Assembly (NCBI RefSeq): GCF_963576545.1
Contig: NC_083639.1
Location: 22,042,118 to 22,106,117, forward strand
Source: Limanda limanda
Lineage: Eukaryota > Chordata > Actinopteri > Pleuronectiformes > Pleuronectidae
Direction: 5' to 3'
Length of the DNA: 64,000 bases
In this document: in pieces, positions 38,401 to 53,017 of the stretch
Position numbering within the stretch: the stretch's first letter is position 1
Layout: the number at the start of each line of letters is the position of its first letter
Notes under the pieces: model-generated
What the model saw: only the letters and a program-made list of their open reading frames with translations
What the model was told of the DNA's origin: nothing
Database searches by the model: none
Position numbers and translations under genes: made by a program

Positions 38401-41400
38401 TCTGAAGCCTGTGTGGGGCCCAGATTTCCATCTGTTACATCTCTCTGCTCAAGACATGTTTGTAGACATTTACGATTCACCCAAAATGGACAAAAAACAA
38501 ATGCTGGTCTCTGTGTCACTCATTTCATTTGTGTTGCATTAATTGTTTTGAAATGAAAATTGTAAGTTTTTAAATCGGAATGTACTCTAACTGTGACACA
38601 AACCACTTGACCGTTAGATCTCACACATCAAATAATAAGTACACCTGACAGATGAGTACTGGACAAAAAACACAAGTTAACATTTTGTAAAAGCCTGCAT
38701 TTATGTATAGATTAGTATTAAAATATGGGAGTTTTAATTTCTTTTTGTCAATGTTTAATAATAATAATAATGTTTATTATTTGATGTGTGAGGTCTAACA
38801 GTCTAGTGGTTTGTGTCACAGTTACAGTACATTCCAATTTAAAAACGTACAATTTTCCTTTCAAAACAATTAATGCAACACAAATGAAATGAGTGACACA
38901 GACACCAGCATTTGTTTTTTATCCATTTTGGGTGAATCGTAAATGTCTACAAACATGTCTTGAGCAGAGAGATGTAATACTGCAATATTTTATTTATATT
39001 ATCTATATCCCGATACACGATATATTTTTTTTAATCTCATCTAAATCACTCTACAAATGTTAAATCCATAAAAGTCCAGGGGAAGTGGCTAAGCTTGCGG
39101 ACGTTAGCGTTTCTGACGGTCCATGAATGCACCTCATCGGAAGAATCATTCGTAAACTGATTCGTTCAGTTTAGCGTTCACAAAGAATATGAACAAACTG
39201 TCAAAAAACATCTCTGAACTCTCGTAAACTCCCTAGGACTCTTCACTTTATTTCTCTCCGTGCTGTCTGAGTCTCTCCCCTCCTCTACTGATATACTCTG
39301 CTGTGAGAGGGCCATGAGAAGAGAGAAGCCAAACTCAAAGAGAATTTCATGCTGACAGCTTAAAACATTCACATGAAAATGTAGAGTCATTGTTACAAGT
39401 GGTTGAAGCCGCGATACATCAAGTATAGTAGATATATCGCCCACCCCTAGATAGACGTACCTCAGTGTTACAGAATGATAAAGAAACAATGTTTCACCTT
39501 CCTTTTGTAAATTGAATTAAATTGATATGTTATCAATTGTCATTGGAACAATACAGGGGTTGTTCTGTCAATGTCTTTAATAGGAAAATGCTATTTTTGT
39601 TGGTTTTTATGTGTTGGATATATTACACACATGAACGGGTATAAGAACAGTGAATGCATCTACATTCAAATGAGGTGCAATTCAAGCTGCTTACTGGATC
39701 TAATGTATGTGTGGCTGCAGAGTTATGCCAAGAACTCAGTATTTGTTAGGACATGGAAACAAGACAGATGTATCACCAAGCTTTAATGTTTATAGTTACA
39801 TTTTTCACAGTGAGTTTCATAGTCACGATGGTACAGTTATGGTCGATCGTTTTCTGAGGGCCTTTGAAGAAACACATCAGTCAAACCAAAAGAACAAGTT
39901 GTACATGGGGAAGCTACAACAGTGAGACACGCAAGTAGTTGTTCATTGTTCTTGTGCACATTGAACACATCACACAAGCATTTACAGTGTCGTTTGGAAA
40001 AATATGTGAACCCCTCAGCTAATGAAAAGCTAACTTCAGTAGTCCACTCAGTGAAACCATATTGAAGGGCTGAGTTGGACCATCTTTGACTTGTGGATGG
40101 TCTATGAGTACAAACACTGGAATGGTATCCCTTTAAATTTATGCAGAACTACTAAAGCAAAGTACCAAACATTTTAAATATAAATACATATTTTTCTATA
40201 AGGAGAATATAAAACAGGGGATTTATAGACAGCACAAATATAAACGCTGTAGCTGAGAAAATAATCTGAAGATGTCTTAAAATTACCTATAGCACTGTAT
40301 GTGCAAAACTAAATGTAATGGAGGTAAAGAATTTGAGGCATAACCACACAGCGCTGAGTGCTATCTGGATTCTGTGTGCCTCTGGAAACCATCGGATTCA
40401 AGGTCCCACAAAGTCCCTGGGGAAAAGTGCAATCAAAGGGCCTGTCACACTTTCAGGATCTGACAGATAGGATGGTCGGGGAATCTGCCCTACACAATGT
40501 GGACTGCCAGCTAATGGCTGACTATGTTGTTACACCTCAAAGAGAAATGGAAAAAAAGAAAACATTTTCAAATGATCATTTATACAGTGTCTCTTTCAAG
40601 TCCATCAACATCCAGCAGACTGGCAGACCTGCGTTTAAGTCGTCTGCATGTGTTCAGTAAACGCCGGACAAAAAGTTTCCATCTGCTCATCTATAATCAC
40701 TTCTTCCTCTGGGATATACTGTACAATAGCAAACATTGAGCTGGAAAAATGAGACTTTGATCAGAAATCTGGAGCCAATCCAAGCAGGGGAGTATGTACA
40801 CAACTGTGTCTGCATGTCTGGATTAGTGAAATGATTTGCAGCTTCAAAGGACTTATCATACAAACAGGCCAAAGTGAGCTGTGTGTATAATGAGGAAATG
40901 CTGCAGCACATATGACGCTGGGTCAAGTGACTGGATTTCTTGGCTTATATCACATCACATACTCATGTATCATGTTGAAGCACTCGTCACGTGCATTAAA
41001 GGATTCAAACCACATACAGAGCACTAAACCACTGCAGTGGGTTTTACTTATGCTTCATATCATATCTTTTTCATTTTAGATATACAGGGTCTGCCACTCG
41101 CAGTTAATTGCTAGGTCTAGACTAGAGGGCATGGCACAAGTGCATTTATCCAATTTTGTGGTTTAACATTGAAAAAAAAAGTCACTTCAACAGGATCAGA
41201 CATGGATCAAATTGAGGTCTAACATGCAAGCAATCAATCAGCGTGCCATAGTGTCCTATACCTGGTTGGATATGGTTGTGTAACGGGTAAAACTAATATT
41301 TGGTGCAGGCACAGTTAAAATCGTCTGCCCAAAAAACTGTCCCTGCCGACAGCGAAATTAGTTGTAGGTCAAAATCTATTACATTAGGAAGTGGTGAAGA

Positions 41401-44400
41401 TGTTGCCAGATGCTGTGCTGCTCTTTAAAGTGCCAAATAGTATTAGCTTCTGATAAACAAGCTGCCTCAGCATGTATTCACTGAGGATACACGTTGACAG
41501 CTGTAAAAGCACAGGTGCTGCCACAATCTCTCCAAGAGCGTAACACAATCACAAAAACGGGAGTACAAGGAGGCAGGTTTCCATTTGATATGAGTGACTG
41601 TGTATGTTGCATGTGTTTTATCCCAGGTGACAGTTCAGAAGGGGGTGTGTCATATGCAGATGCAGGTTTGCAATAATGGACATGTGCAGGACTCTGGGGT
41701 ACCATCTCCCATTCACTTTAAAAGCTTGGTGTTCTCGTACCTTGGTGGATTGGGTCTTACACTTCATGTACTAGCAGACCATCTGCACCAACAATTGGCC
41801 TGACCGCACCTCAATTTAAGACCAACAAGTCTTATCCAGGAATCTGGAGCTTGCTAGCCAGAGGCGCATTCATGCATTGATTGACAGCCAGGACCTCCCA
41901 CCTTTGACTTCTCTGATTGGACATAAGGACTATCGCTGCTTTGCTGCCAGGCTGTGATTCTGTATCACTGAAGCCTTTGGCAGAATAATAATGATGGTAA
42001 TATCCATAATAAGATTTGTGTTGAAGAATTTTTCAACAAGCAAATGTAGCTTTGATAAGGCTTCATGGTGTCTCGGTTCTTTTCACATCAATTTTTTGGG
42101 GATTTCACTACTTTCTACTACTAATTTCCAAGGTCATTAATGGACTATCTGAGTCCACTAAATTTATAGGTTGTCTGTTTCCTGGAGCAGGGAACAACAT
42201 TGATTTTAGATAATGAATTTTCCTTTAACTGTGTGAGACAGAATACAGTGAATCTGAGTTTTTTGTGTCACTGAGTTTTGGGGATATTGACAATCAGAAA
42301 AAACATTTTGTTGCAGTTTTTATAAATCACTGTCTCACAAATCCTGTCATTTATTTGCTTTGTTAACATCATATTTATCACATTTTATAAATCTGAAAGA
42401 TAAAATACAAGTATTTAGTCTGATAATGTAAACATTTGATGATTTTATGAAATTTGAACAAATTTGCTTCTTATTGAGCCCTGATTACTGGGTTGACACC
42501 CTATTAGGATCAGTGTGCATCAGGCTACTGTGTTTTTGCATTAACCTTGCCATCAAAAGGTCTAGTGGGGCAACACATGTAAGCAATTACTTAATTTGAA
42601 TGTGAAACTGAAAGTGACCACTGAACTTCAACTGAAGCTCTGATGGCACAGTGTGCACCATAAAATGCACAGCTGGCCAAAGTTAACGTAACTATTTGTA
42701 TGTTTTGCTATCAGCACATAGCTGATGTTAGCATTAACTGCTGTTTATTAACAAGCCTAGCAGAAATCTTGAAAGTTCAGCATCAAACTTCATTACTTTA
42801 ACTAACTTGCTGAGCAGCAAGCCTTTGTCTTCATTTTCTGATAGCTTGTCACTTTCTGTGTGCTAAGTATGAAGTTGGAGTCAGGGAAGAAGCCATCATG
42901 CTTCTGATTGAAAGCTGAAGAATTAAGACATATCTGGTTTGGTCAGTGTAGACAACTGTTAATGTACTATTGTAGTATGGATGTTGTAGTGTAAACTGTG
43001 TTGACATTTCACTTAAGATAGACTTTTGCTATGTTTTGACGAACCTAGCTGTCACTTGTTTCTTGCCCTGCTGTGAAACTTAGCAAAGACGTCTCATGTT
43101 ACATTACATTACATTACATTTAATTTAGCTGACGCTTTTATCCAAAGCGACTTACAATAAGTACATTCAACCCCGAGGGTACAAACCAAAAACAACAAGA
43201 ATCAAGACAGTACAATTTCTTCGAAATAAAGCAAAACTACAAAGTGCTATAAGTAAGTGCCATTCTAGTGCTACCAAAGTGTTAGTTTCAAAAAGTGATT
43301 AGTTTTTTTTATTTTTTTATTTTTTTATTCAAGGTACAGTCGGAAGAGGTGTGTTTTTAGTTTTCGGCGGAAGATGTGTAAACTTGTCAGGTTGCCGCCC
43401 TTTAACTTGGTTAGTGCATTGCTTTTATTACAGATAGAAATAATGGTCAAATATAAAAACCTAATTTCTGATAAACCCTAACTTCCCTTTTAGTGCCAAA
43501 CACAGCAAATGTTGTTCATTGGAACAGACGTGGTATTTCCTACACTAAATGACTTCAGCATGGCTGTTTACCACCTGCTTCATCAGCTCAGCAGTGTCTG
43601 CTGTAATTTAGCTCACAAATCCATCGTTGGGACAGGATAAGGCGGCAGAGATTTCCCTGCAGTTGGTCTTCGAGAGACACAGAGAGTTTCTGGCCCAGCT
43701 CCATGTCATCAAGACAAACTCATCGTGTCTATAATGCTCTCCTGTCCCAGCACAGCCCTGGCATCTGCTCTGAATGCTTCTGCTTCCAGTTACTAATTAT
43801 ATACAATTTAAATGATCCCATCCAGGTCACCTTTAAAAAACTTTCAAAAGGCTATTTTTACATTACAAGATCAAGCAAACAGAGGATTTAAAGTTGCTAA
43901 AGCCATTTGTACGTTGTCCTTGGCTCTGCTGTGTGCAATTTTAGCCAACTCCAACTCTATAACCCAAATATTTCCTCCATTAACGATATAGATTAGGAAC
44001 ATTCTTATTGTGATTATTTATAATGACTATCTCAGAAGGGCAATTTAATTAGTACAGGAGATTGTGAGGGTGAAGTTTCGAGACAGGTGCAATATTTGAA
44101 TTGTCTTCTTAGAGCTCTTATCTGCGATTATTTTAGAGATCTTCAGGGTAATGGGGCAGTTATCCGCCAATTTAGTTTAAGACAGAAACTGTTGTTATTT
44201 TCCAGCGCCCATGATATGGGCGTATTATGAAGATAGTAACATGTCTTCATGTGCCTACAGAGGCAGGTGCACGAGGCATGTACACATGTTAAAAAATAAA
44301 ATACGTGTTTGAGATAATCATTCTCTTACTGCCTGGCAAAACAGCCCTTCTAAAAACAAGTCACCAAGGTGGAAGCACACCTGGGTTTTAAAGGAAATGG

Positions 44401-47400
44401 GAGATGCCGATTTATTGGTTTATTGCATGGTACGCAATGTCACCCACACTGTTTTTGCAAATTTCATCGTTAAACAATCAACTTCTAACCTGTTATTTCA
44501 ATATTATTACTTGCTGTGCACTCTCACTGTGCAACGTGAGTACTAATTCTTCATCCTTATCTTGACAAAATGAGGTGGGGAACCACAGGACATACCAAGG
44601 TTGTAGGCTTAGCTTTGTCATTTTGCATTACTGCAAATATCAGTGGGATTTGAAAGATTTTCTTACTTGTGGAAGATAAGTTTCAGCTGTGATGGTTTAT
44701 TTTCCTACCTGCCACTTGGCTTCAGCATACTGTTCAGGGGATTCTTTTTGAGCTGCTGCAGGATTCACCTTGGTAGATGGATTTTTGCCAGATCAGGCTA
44801 TTGAAGTGAAAACATCAGGAGGAAAACCTTTCAAATGAAGTCAACCAGACTCAGCAGCAGGCCCAAACCATTAGGATGTATAATATTGCTTCCAACAGTA
44901 TCAACTTGACCGAGACAGGGTGTCAGTAACTCATAGGCAGAGCAATGGGACACATCCCAGTTATTTGTGATGTCAGTGGAAGCTCTTTCTGATTATCAGC
45001 CAGAGATGGATGGTCCTCAGGTGAGCCTGCGACCTCTCCCTCTCCAGTCTTGTGATCTAGCACTAAATCTTCAAGTGGTAAGATATATTTTCTCTTACTG
45101 GGTGTGAAAGCAGTGTAACGTGTGCTACATGGTAGGGTTTCATTATTACCTCGGACCCTATAGGAAGCTAGTTTGACCCCTCATGCCTCAACACTGCTCG
45201 CATACCTGTCCCTGGGTAATTATGTTGGTGTGAAGGTCTGCCTTCTGTATCACCCCAATCATACAACCTATACTGCATTCTCTGAGGAGGGAGCTAAACA
45301 CACAGACTGCACAGTTGACGACCTGGAGATATGAACCTCAGATGACTTCACATGTTGGTGTTTCAATGCACAGTGCACAAGCCAGAGGCGTACGCCAGTG
45401 TTTACATAGTGGCCTAGAAATACACACTGATCCTAACTTTGACCGATCACATTAGTGTCACTGTATTGTTGTCTCTAAGCAGAATTTGGCACAAAAAGAA
45501 CGTGTACCTCCTTTATTTCCACTGCCTTCGGCTTTTTTCCTCAGCTTTGAATGGAATGTGACTCACTATCTGTCTGTGCGTAAAAAATCCGAGACAGTTT
45601 TTTTTTTTATCGTCTTTGTTATTCCCAACAATGGAGAAAATGTCTCTTAAGATGTCTGCATTAAAATCTACGAGTCGAGCATAGATATGGTCTAATAATC
45701 GATTGATTGATGTTCATCTTCTGTTATATTTCTTGCATATAACTCCGCTTGATAGCTTTCTTCCACATATCTTAACTGGATCTGTGGAAGCCTGTCAGCG
45801 CAATCTCCTGCTTTGTTCTCAGCCTATGTCAGAGCCATTTTGCTCATGGGGCTCGTTGGCAGAGAGCAAATCCTCCAAATAAAAGCGGATGATGATGTAG
45901 AGTGGGTCCCTCATCTGTCACAGAGGTTGTTCCTCTTATCTGCGACTGTGCAGAGATAGCTGGGTCATGAGAGCGGGCTGTCTGCTTTTTTTATGACCCC
46001 AGTCACGCTGCTTTTACAGTAAAGTGGAGCATTAAATAGCTCATCGTGCAAAAAAACAACATTTTTATCTGTGCTTGAATGAGTTAAGCTTGAGTCAAAG
46101 TCAACAAACACTTGAATATGCTGTCTTGTTTTAAAAAAAATGTCTTTGGTGTTTCTTCTTCTGAGCAGTGGACGTAATTAGGGAAACAAAAGAATGTTAT
46201 TTTGCATCTAATCAAGGCAACAAGGCCTATTGTAATAACAGTTTTATGAGTGGATCATGTGCAAGAGTTGGAAGTCGAGGTTTAAAGCCAAGAGCATTCT
46301 GCTGCCAGAGCTGTTTGAACTGAAGTGAAGACAAAGTGAGACATTTTGTGCCTTTACTTAACTATCTAATATAACATATTGCAACTCGGGTCACTTCACA
46401 AAAATTCAAATAACTAAATCCTTTCTCTCTTTTATCTATTGGTTGTGGTATGCATATAGCTTTGGTTTTATTTGCCCATTTGGTTCATTTGGTTCATTCA
46501 GTGACATTTCAGCCTTTACCAGAATACAATGGACAGAGGAATTTTGTAAAGGAATTTATAAAACCTCAACAACATCTCCAGAAACAGTGTTTTGTTCCTC
46601 TGAATAGTGCAAGAAAAGAAGTGAACAATTTTCATTGGAAATATTTTGGTCTGCATGAAGTAAAACACATGAAACACTGGAGGTTTGTGAGATAGCACAG
46701 TAGGCTTTACTATCATTTAAGGTGAAACAACCCTTGGTCTACCAACCCAAAGTCTAATGCATAAAGACCATGAAAAAAATATTGGAAAGAGCTTTATAGT
46801 GGCTGGGAGCCAACAAGCTAAAGCTCTTAGAATAGACATGTGAAATTATTACAATTAATGTGTAGGAGACTTACTGATCTAATGACAGAGTAAAAAGGGG
46901 CTGTTTATATGAGTGAAATAAAGCAAAGGCCAAACTAAATCTACAAGGTGCCAGTGCTGCAGCGAAGAGAGATCCACACTGGAAAGGAGGATTGTTGGAA
47001 TGTTCACATACAAGCTTCTTCCAGTCTTCCAACTTGGATTGATACTGATTTTCACATCTTACTCACGGTGAGACATGGGGAATATTGGGACGTCTGGGAC
47101 CTTCATGCAATTTCCTGCTTTTCTCAATTGATAATCCGATTTTGTAGCCGGTTTCCCGTCATAGAAATCATTCTTGAGTATCTTCTCTCTTTCTCAGTAC
47201 GCAATATTGCCTTTATATTAGTAATAATATGAGTTCAAGGGCATGCCAGGACATGTGTTTATTGACTGCTGATGGCTTCTTCTTCCTTCTGTTGGAAAAG
47301 CGTTCAAAAAGGGGTTTATTTAAATGTTTCAACTCTGGCAGAGGAGAGATGTCGGTCTGAAAGAGTCTCTTGGATTTTGTTGCCAGGAATTCAGCTCTGT

Positions 47401-50400
47401 TACACTCTGCTTTCAGGGCCATGTCTCGTCCACAGATCAGATCTCATCCAAACTGTAGCTGCTGTTGGTGGACTCTTACCACGATCAATTTGCCTGATGC
47501 TGACAACTTTAAACATAATGAAGTATGAAGAGAGCAGGTGTCACAGAATACGGGAAATGACTCATTACTCTTAATTTGGTGTAACAAACCCAACGTTTCT
47601 GCTTTTTTCCCCTGTTAAATGTTTTTTGGAAATTGTTTCTTGTCATGGGTGACAGGCAGAGGATGTTGTACCTTGTACATAATGTATAGCCCTATGAGGC
47701 TATATAAATAAAACATTTATTTGATATAGGCATGGTAATATTTCATGTTAATATAAAGCTAAATCAGATTAAGAATTTATTAATCTATCATGCTTGTCTC
47801 AGTCCAAATTTGGGATGTTGACGAGATTTCGTTTTTGCGCCGCTGTGTCATCTTTGGGAGGAAAGCTGTGGCAGAGGCGTCTCATAAGACAACAAGAGCT
47901 GGGCACAGGGGTGTTGCTGGGGACATGTATGAGCTGGTCTGACTAGTGTATGAGCTGGGCTGACTGGGCATTATAGGAGCCTGGCATTGCTAAACAAAGA
48001 GGTATAACAACAAAGCTGGTAGCCCTGTTGTGTCACAAATAAAAGGGAAAATAGTGAGTGTAAATACTCAACATCATTAATTTATTGGCTTTGCGGCGAC
48101 AGTTGAATGGCTGTACTGTAGAGCTTTTCTTTTTCTATTTGGTGAACCCTCTACACTTACTCAGGGTAAGCACAGTCCTTCCAAGCCTTCAGTCCATTAT
48201 ACTCCCATCTGCTTTACAGATGGGACCCTGGGGGGATGAGGGAGAAGGAGGGCAGAGTTGAAATGAAGATGATGCTCACGTATCGATGTGGTCATGTTAA
48301 AAGCTCGTAAGGGTTTGGGAAATTCAACAATCCTCGGGCTGATCTGAAAACAGGCTGCTGTTCACCAGATGACTTATAGAGATACTGCACGTCCACCAGA
48401 GACCAGGATACCCTGCTATTATTTTAGCACTGCGGCTATTTTTACAGCAGCAGGAAGAGCAATCGTTTATGTAAAAATACACCTGTCTTTCCAGGCAAAA
48501 TTTAAAAAAGGGGCCTGTTGGCAAAAATGTAATGGCTTTGTCGGGTTTGATCTGTGGCTGGAAAAGTTTATTTACTGACAGGAAACTGCAAATTAAAACT
48601 TAGTGAGTGAAATGCTGCTCGTGTTTGAACTGCAGCTGCAGCAGCCTTTTCTCCTTACAGAGTTTGGTATGAGGATTAACAGGAGCATGGTTTATAGCTA
48701 AAGTCTAACTAGTGCATTACTCATGATTTGATCCAATATAAAAATATGGAAACACACCATATTAAGGTACACATATACATAGGTACACAAATGTGCCTAT
48801 ACGAACTTATTACTTTAATAGTAAATAAAGCCTTAAAGCTCAGTTCTTCAAAGTAAATCAATCAGCACCTTTAAACAAGTGCTTTACCACAAAGCTTTAA
48901 TAGAGTAACATTATGAACAATAAAAAAGTTTCATTGTCGTTAATATAAATGAATAATATATTTGTTTTTGATGCTAACCAATGGTCTCAATAACAATGAC
49001 TCATAACAATAAAGGCTGGTTTATTGTTATTTGATTCCTGATGGAAACCACCCAAATTACAAACAGAATAAAAAGCAGAAAGACATCGAGGCTGCTGGTG
49101 CTTCCAACATCTGTAATGGGCTGAGCGGAAAAGATTCCACGAGGGAGGGGAGGGGGGCTTTGTTTTCAATTCCATCAACGCATAGCTCAGACCATTCTGT
49201 GCAAAACACATTTATGTGAAAGTTTGGATTTGAGCCAGTATGTTAATGAACAGAGACAAAACAAAGAAAAGATAATAGACACAACCAAACATATATAGAC
49301 AACGATTAGAGACACAGAGAAACTGAATCATAAGGTGACGTTGATACACTGATGAATTCCACATTTTCTTATGTTATGCTCATATCTCAATAGAATTGAA
49401 GATATGTGTTACATCTCCAGAACTCATTCTGTTGTGGTCATGCTGGAGTGAACAGGTCGAAATGACTGTACACTGAAAGAGTTCTTCATCCTTTACTAGA
49501 TTTTTGTATTGCGGTGACTCAATGCTCCTCTGAATATTGAACACTGTTCCTGCCAATCTGCTGCAGAGAGAGAAAGTTACTTCCACTCTGTCTGGTTTAT
49601 TTTGTTAGGAGGCATATTGATGAATGGCCGTCACTGTGTGTTTCTGGGTGAGAAAAGCTTATGACGGATTCAGAGCGGTGGGAGTTAAGAAAGTTAGCAT
49701 CCTTGCATTGTTCTAAACCATTACCCGCTCTGGCCTGCTCATATTATTTCCTGAATGCCCAGAGTGTCTCATCAGTCCATTCATACTGGCTGCACAAATA
49801 AATACATCGAAAAAGAAAACATTCAGGGCCAGGAAAGGCAGAATCCATCATGTTGTTTGTCTGTTAGGAACTTGGGGAGTTTTTCTACTCAATTACAATG
49901 GAGACCATGTAGTTTTGTAATATTCAGCTGGTATCCTTAGAATTCAACTTCACTTTATATCTCTTTCTCGCTATTGTACTTCAATTCCATGCATTTTAAT
50001 CTGAGTAAGGTTTGATGGTCATTCAGATTCTAAAATGAATGGACTGAAGCTGCCAGTGTTGAGTTTCCATTTCCCCCAGAACTCTATATTTAACAAGATG
50101 CAAAGTCCACAGGATTATTTAACACCTGAAACTGTGAAGTGATAAGACACTGATATCAGAAAACAATCTTTAAACTGCTGTTATCAAAATTTAATATATG
50201 TTACCTAAAAATTGTTACTTAAACATACAACACATTTGAGTGACTTTAAGCTCTGTCTTTTTGGTTTCACTGGCCAACAGATATTTTTGTAGGAGTTGGA
50301 GGATACCAAAAACTGATCTTAAAGGCAAGCGTGAACTGGACTTGGAACTGGATGTGGAAAATGGCATCTGATGATTAAATAATTAAATTAACTGTACTGT

Positions 50401-52960
50401 ATATTGTCATAATGCTGTATAATAATCTACTGCTGTTTACTGTCAACAACCATCTCCTTCAACACACTGTCATTCGATCCACATAGTTACAATATAAAGA
50501 CATTTAGTTTTGAACAACTTAAAGGCTTATCCAGTCCATTTATTTTAATGGCAGAAGCACAATGGAATACATCATTGTCTTTTGGAAAGTTCAGTTTTTA
50601 CCTACTTTTACTTCATGTAAGTTCAGAACATCGTCCATCATACTCAACACTAATTGGAAAACAGATTTGGACAGCTCTTATCAATGTGATAAATCAGCAA
50701 GGTTAATCAGTTTATTATCACCTAATTTGTACCGAGGGCATCCACGCTACAGAGACGTTACTCGCTGCAAACATTATGTTGTCATGCTGCAGTTGGTGCT
50801 TTGTCATGCACTCCCATGAGGCGCAGATGTGTCGGCCATGTGTCTCAGTGTGGTGTGAGACATGTCTGTGTTTAGCTGAGTAATGATGGGCAGGGGGAGT
50901 GAGGCCAGGCTAATCAGTCCAGACAAACCCCATGGGAGTTCTTTAAGTGGGAGGATGTGTCTTGGGTTTGGTCTGTCTGCTGCACAACAGACCAATTTAG
51001 AAGGGAGGCAGTGCTGCCATCCCAGAAAGAGTGTTGACTCTTTCAACAATAGCTATTGACAAAAGTGAGGTTTCTGGAATATAAATGTATCTGCGTGTTT
51101 CCATTGTGTCTCAGGTAATTAGCAGGCTACTCCTCAGTGTTTGGCTTTGTCGGACACTACGGCTGAACCTCATGTTTGGCCTTTGGCAAGCACCCAAGGA
51201 ACATACTTTACACGACAGTGAGAAAATATACCGCTTCTAACTTTCTCGTTCAGGCTCCATGTGAAAAACCCTGTGCAGTTGTGACTTGAAATAAAGCCCC
51301 GCAGTTTCCTTTTCGCCGTACAAATTCAGACACAGCTAATGCTTCTGCTTCTCAGGATCTCTCACACCTACCTTGTTGCTAAAATAACATGTGTGAAAGA
51401 TGACTGGGACCATGTATCGGAACAACGGAACACAAATTTGGTCTCGCCAAAATAGGTGGTCTTGGTCTGGATCAAACAAACCACGGTTCACTTTATTTAC
51501 TGTGTGAAAAGATTTGTTTTTGGATAGTTCAGACTTTGGAACTAATATCAGGAAGCTGATGTAGCATCAGCCCATTAAGACTGGATGCAACATGAGTGTA
51601 CATACCTTTACATGAGGGTTTCATTGAAGAAAAAAACAATGAATATAGCCATGAATAAAATTCAAATTTGTTGTTCACAATGTTTAGGGAAATGACAATG
51701 AGTCACAGTAAAAGCCAAATGTTTAAGTTAGCAAATGTTTACTTTATTTAATGTGCTTCAGAGGCTGTGAAATTAAAGTTCAGATGTTGTGTGAGTCATC
51801 AACAGTAAAACATTGATGTCAGTGTCTGACATCAATGTTTTTGAAAATGTTTTAAATTACATTACCAGCAAAGCATTGAATAATTGAATTGAATTGAATA
51901 ATATTATGTTATAGTAAAGGATTGTGTACTTAGCTTTAAAAGAGTCATGGCAGAGACCGAACTACAAAAAGTTGAGTTTCATACATAGCTTCATTTCAAA
52001 GCAGTGTGAATCTGTCTAATTCCACAAGCGTCTGTCTGTCTGTATGTTGAACGCTTATTGTGAACCGTTCATCTAATTGTCTATTGTGAATTGCCTGAGA
52101 ATATGCAGTGTCATTGTGGTGATTTGGACATGCAATGATGCGTTCAATATTAATAAAAAGTGACCAGTGCGCTGTAGCAATGTATGTGTGTCAGACAACG
52201 ACAGGAAGCTTGCCTTCCTAGTCCTTGGTTAAATTGCAGTAATTTGGTCGAACCACGAATCTTAAACTTTTTTTAGTTTATTTCTTAATAAATTTTATTC
52301 TTTTTGTTTTTTCATTCAAGCGCGTATGTAGGCGCTACTCCCCATCGTGACAACAACATTTATAGAATCACATCATTAGTTGCAGGTTTTCTTCAAAGTA
52401 AAATTACAACGTTCATTTTGTTTTTGCAATGCTTCATGTTGAACTGAAATAAAGAGCTTTATTTAAAAAAGTTGTGATCTTGGGTCTGAACATTGTGTCA
52501 GTTGCTTAACAGACCGGGAATAGCTGACAAGCCATGATTTATACCTAATAGCAGTTGAGTAAGTAGTTCAAACTTGAACCGCACATGTGATCAGTAAAAA
52601 AGCAAATCCATTTTAATTTAATGAAACAGGTTCACTATAAAACCTTCAGTGGAGATAAACCAGGTAGGATGAAGTCAAACTTCACTCTGCACACAACGTC
52701 CTGCACACAAACAATACAAAGTGACAGTTTATTGTAAAACCGTTTGAGGAAGACAATGAATGACAAGGAATGATGCTGTATAGTAGCTCCAGAGCATTAA
52801 CACAGGACATGAGAACAGGCATGTTTAGAACGAACACTGCACTAGTTTGAACAATATGCAAATGTTCTGTTGTGTATATAAGCCAGCAATGGTTTATTTA
52901 GATGAAAAACAAAAGCTCTTTGTCAGTGGCTTTTCTTCAAAGGGCATAGAGGTAATGTTG

Positions 52961-53017
<57 letters not shown>

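Noticed and set aside
41110..41135. Palindromic 'ctagtctagactag' word and a CTCF-like match (11/14)
   Set aside because: Too short and too weak to distinguish from chance in a 64-kb window.
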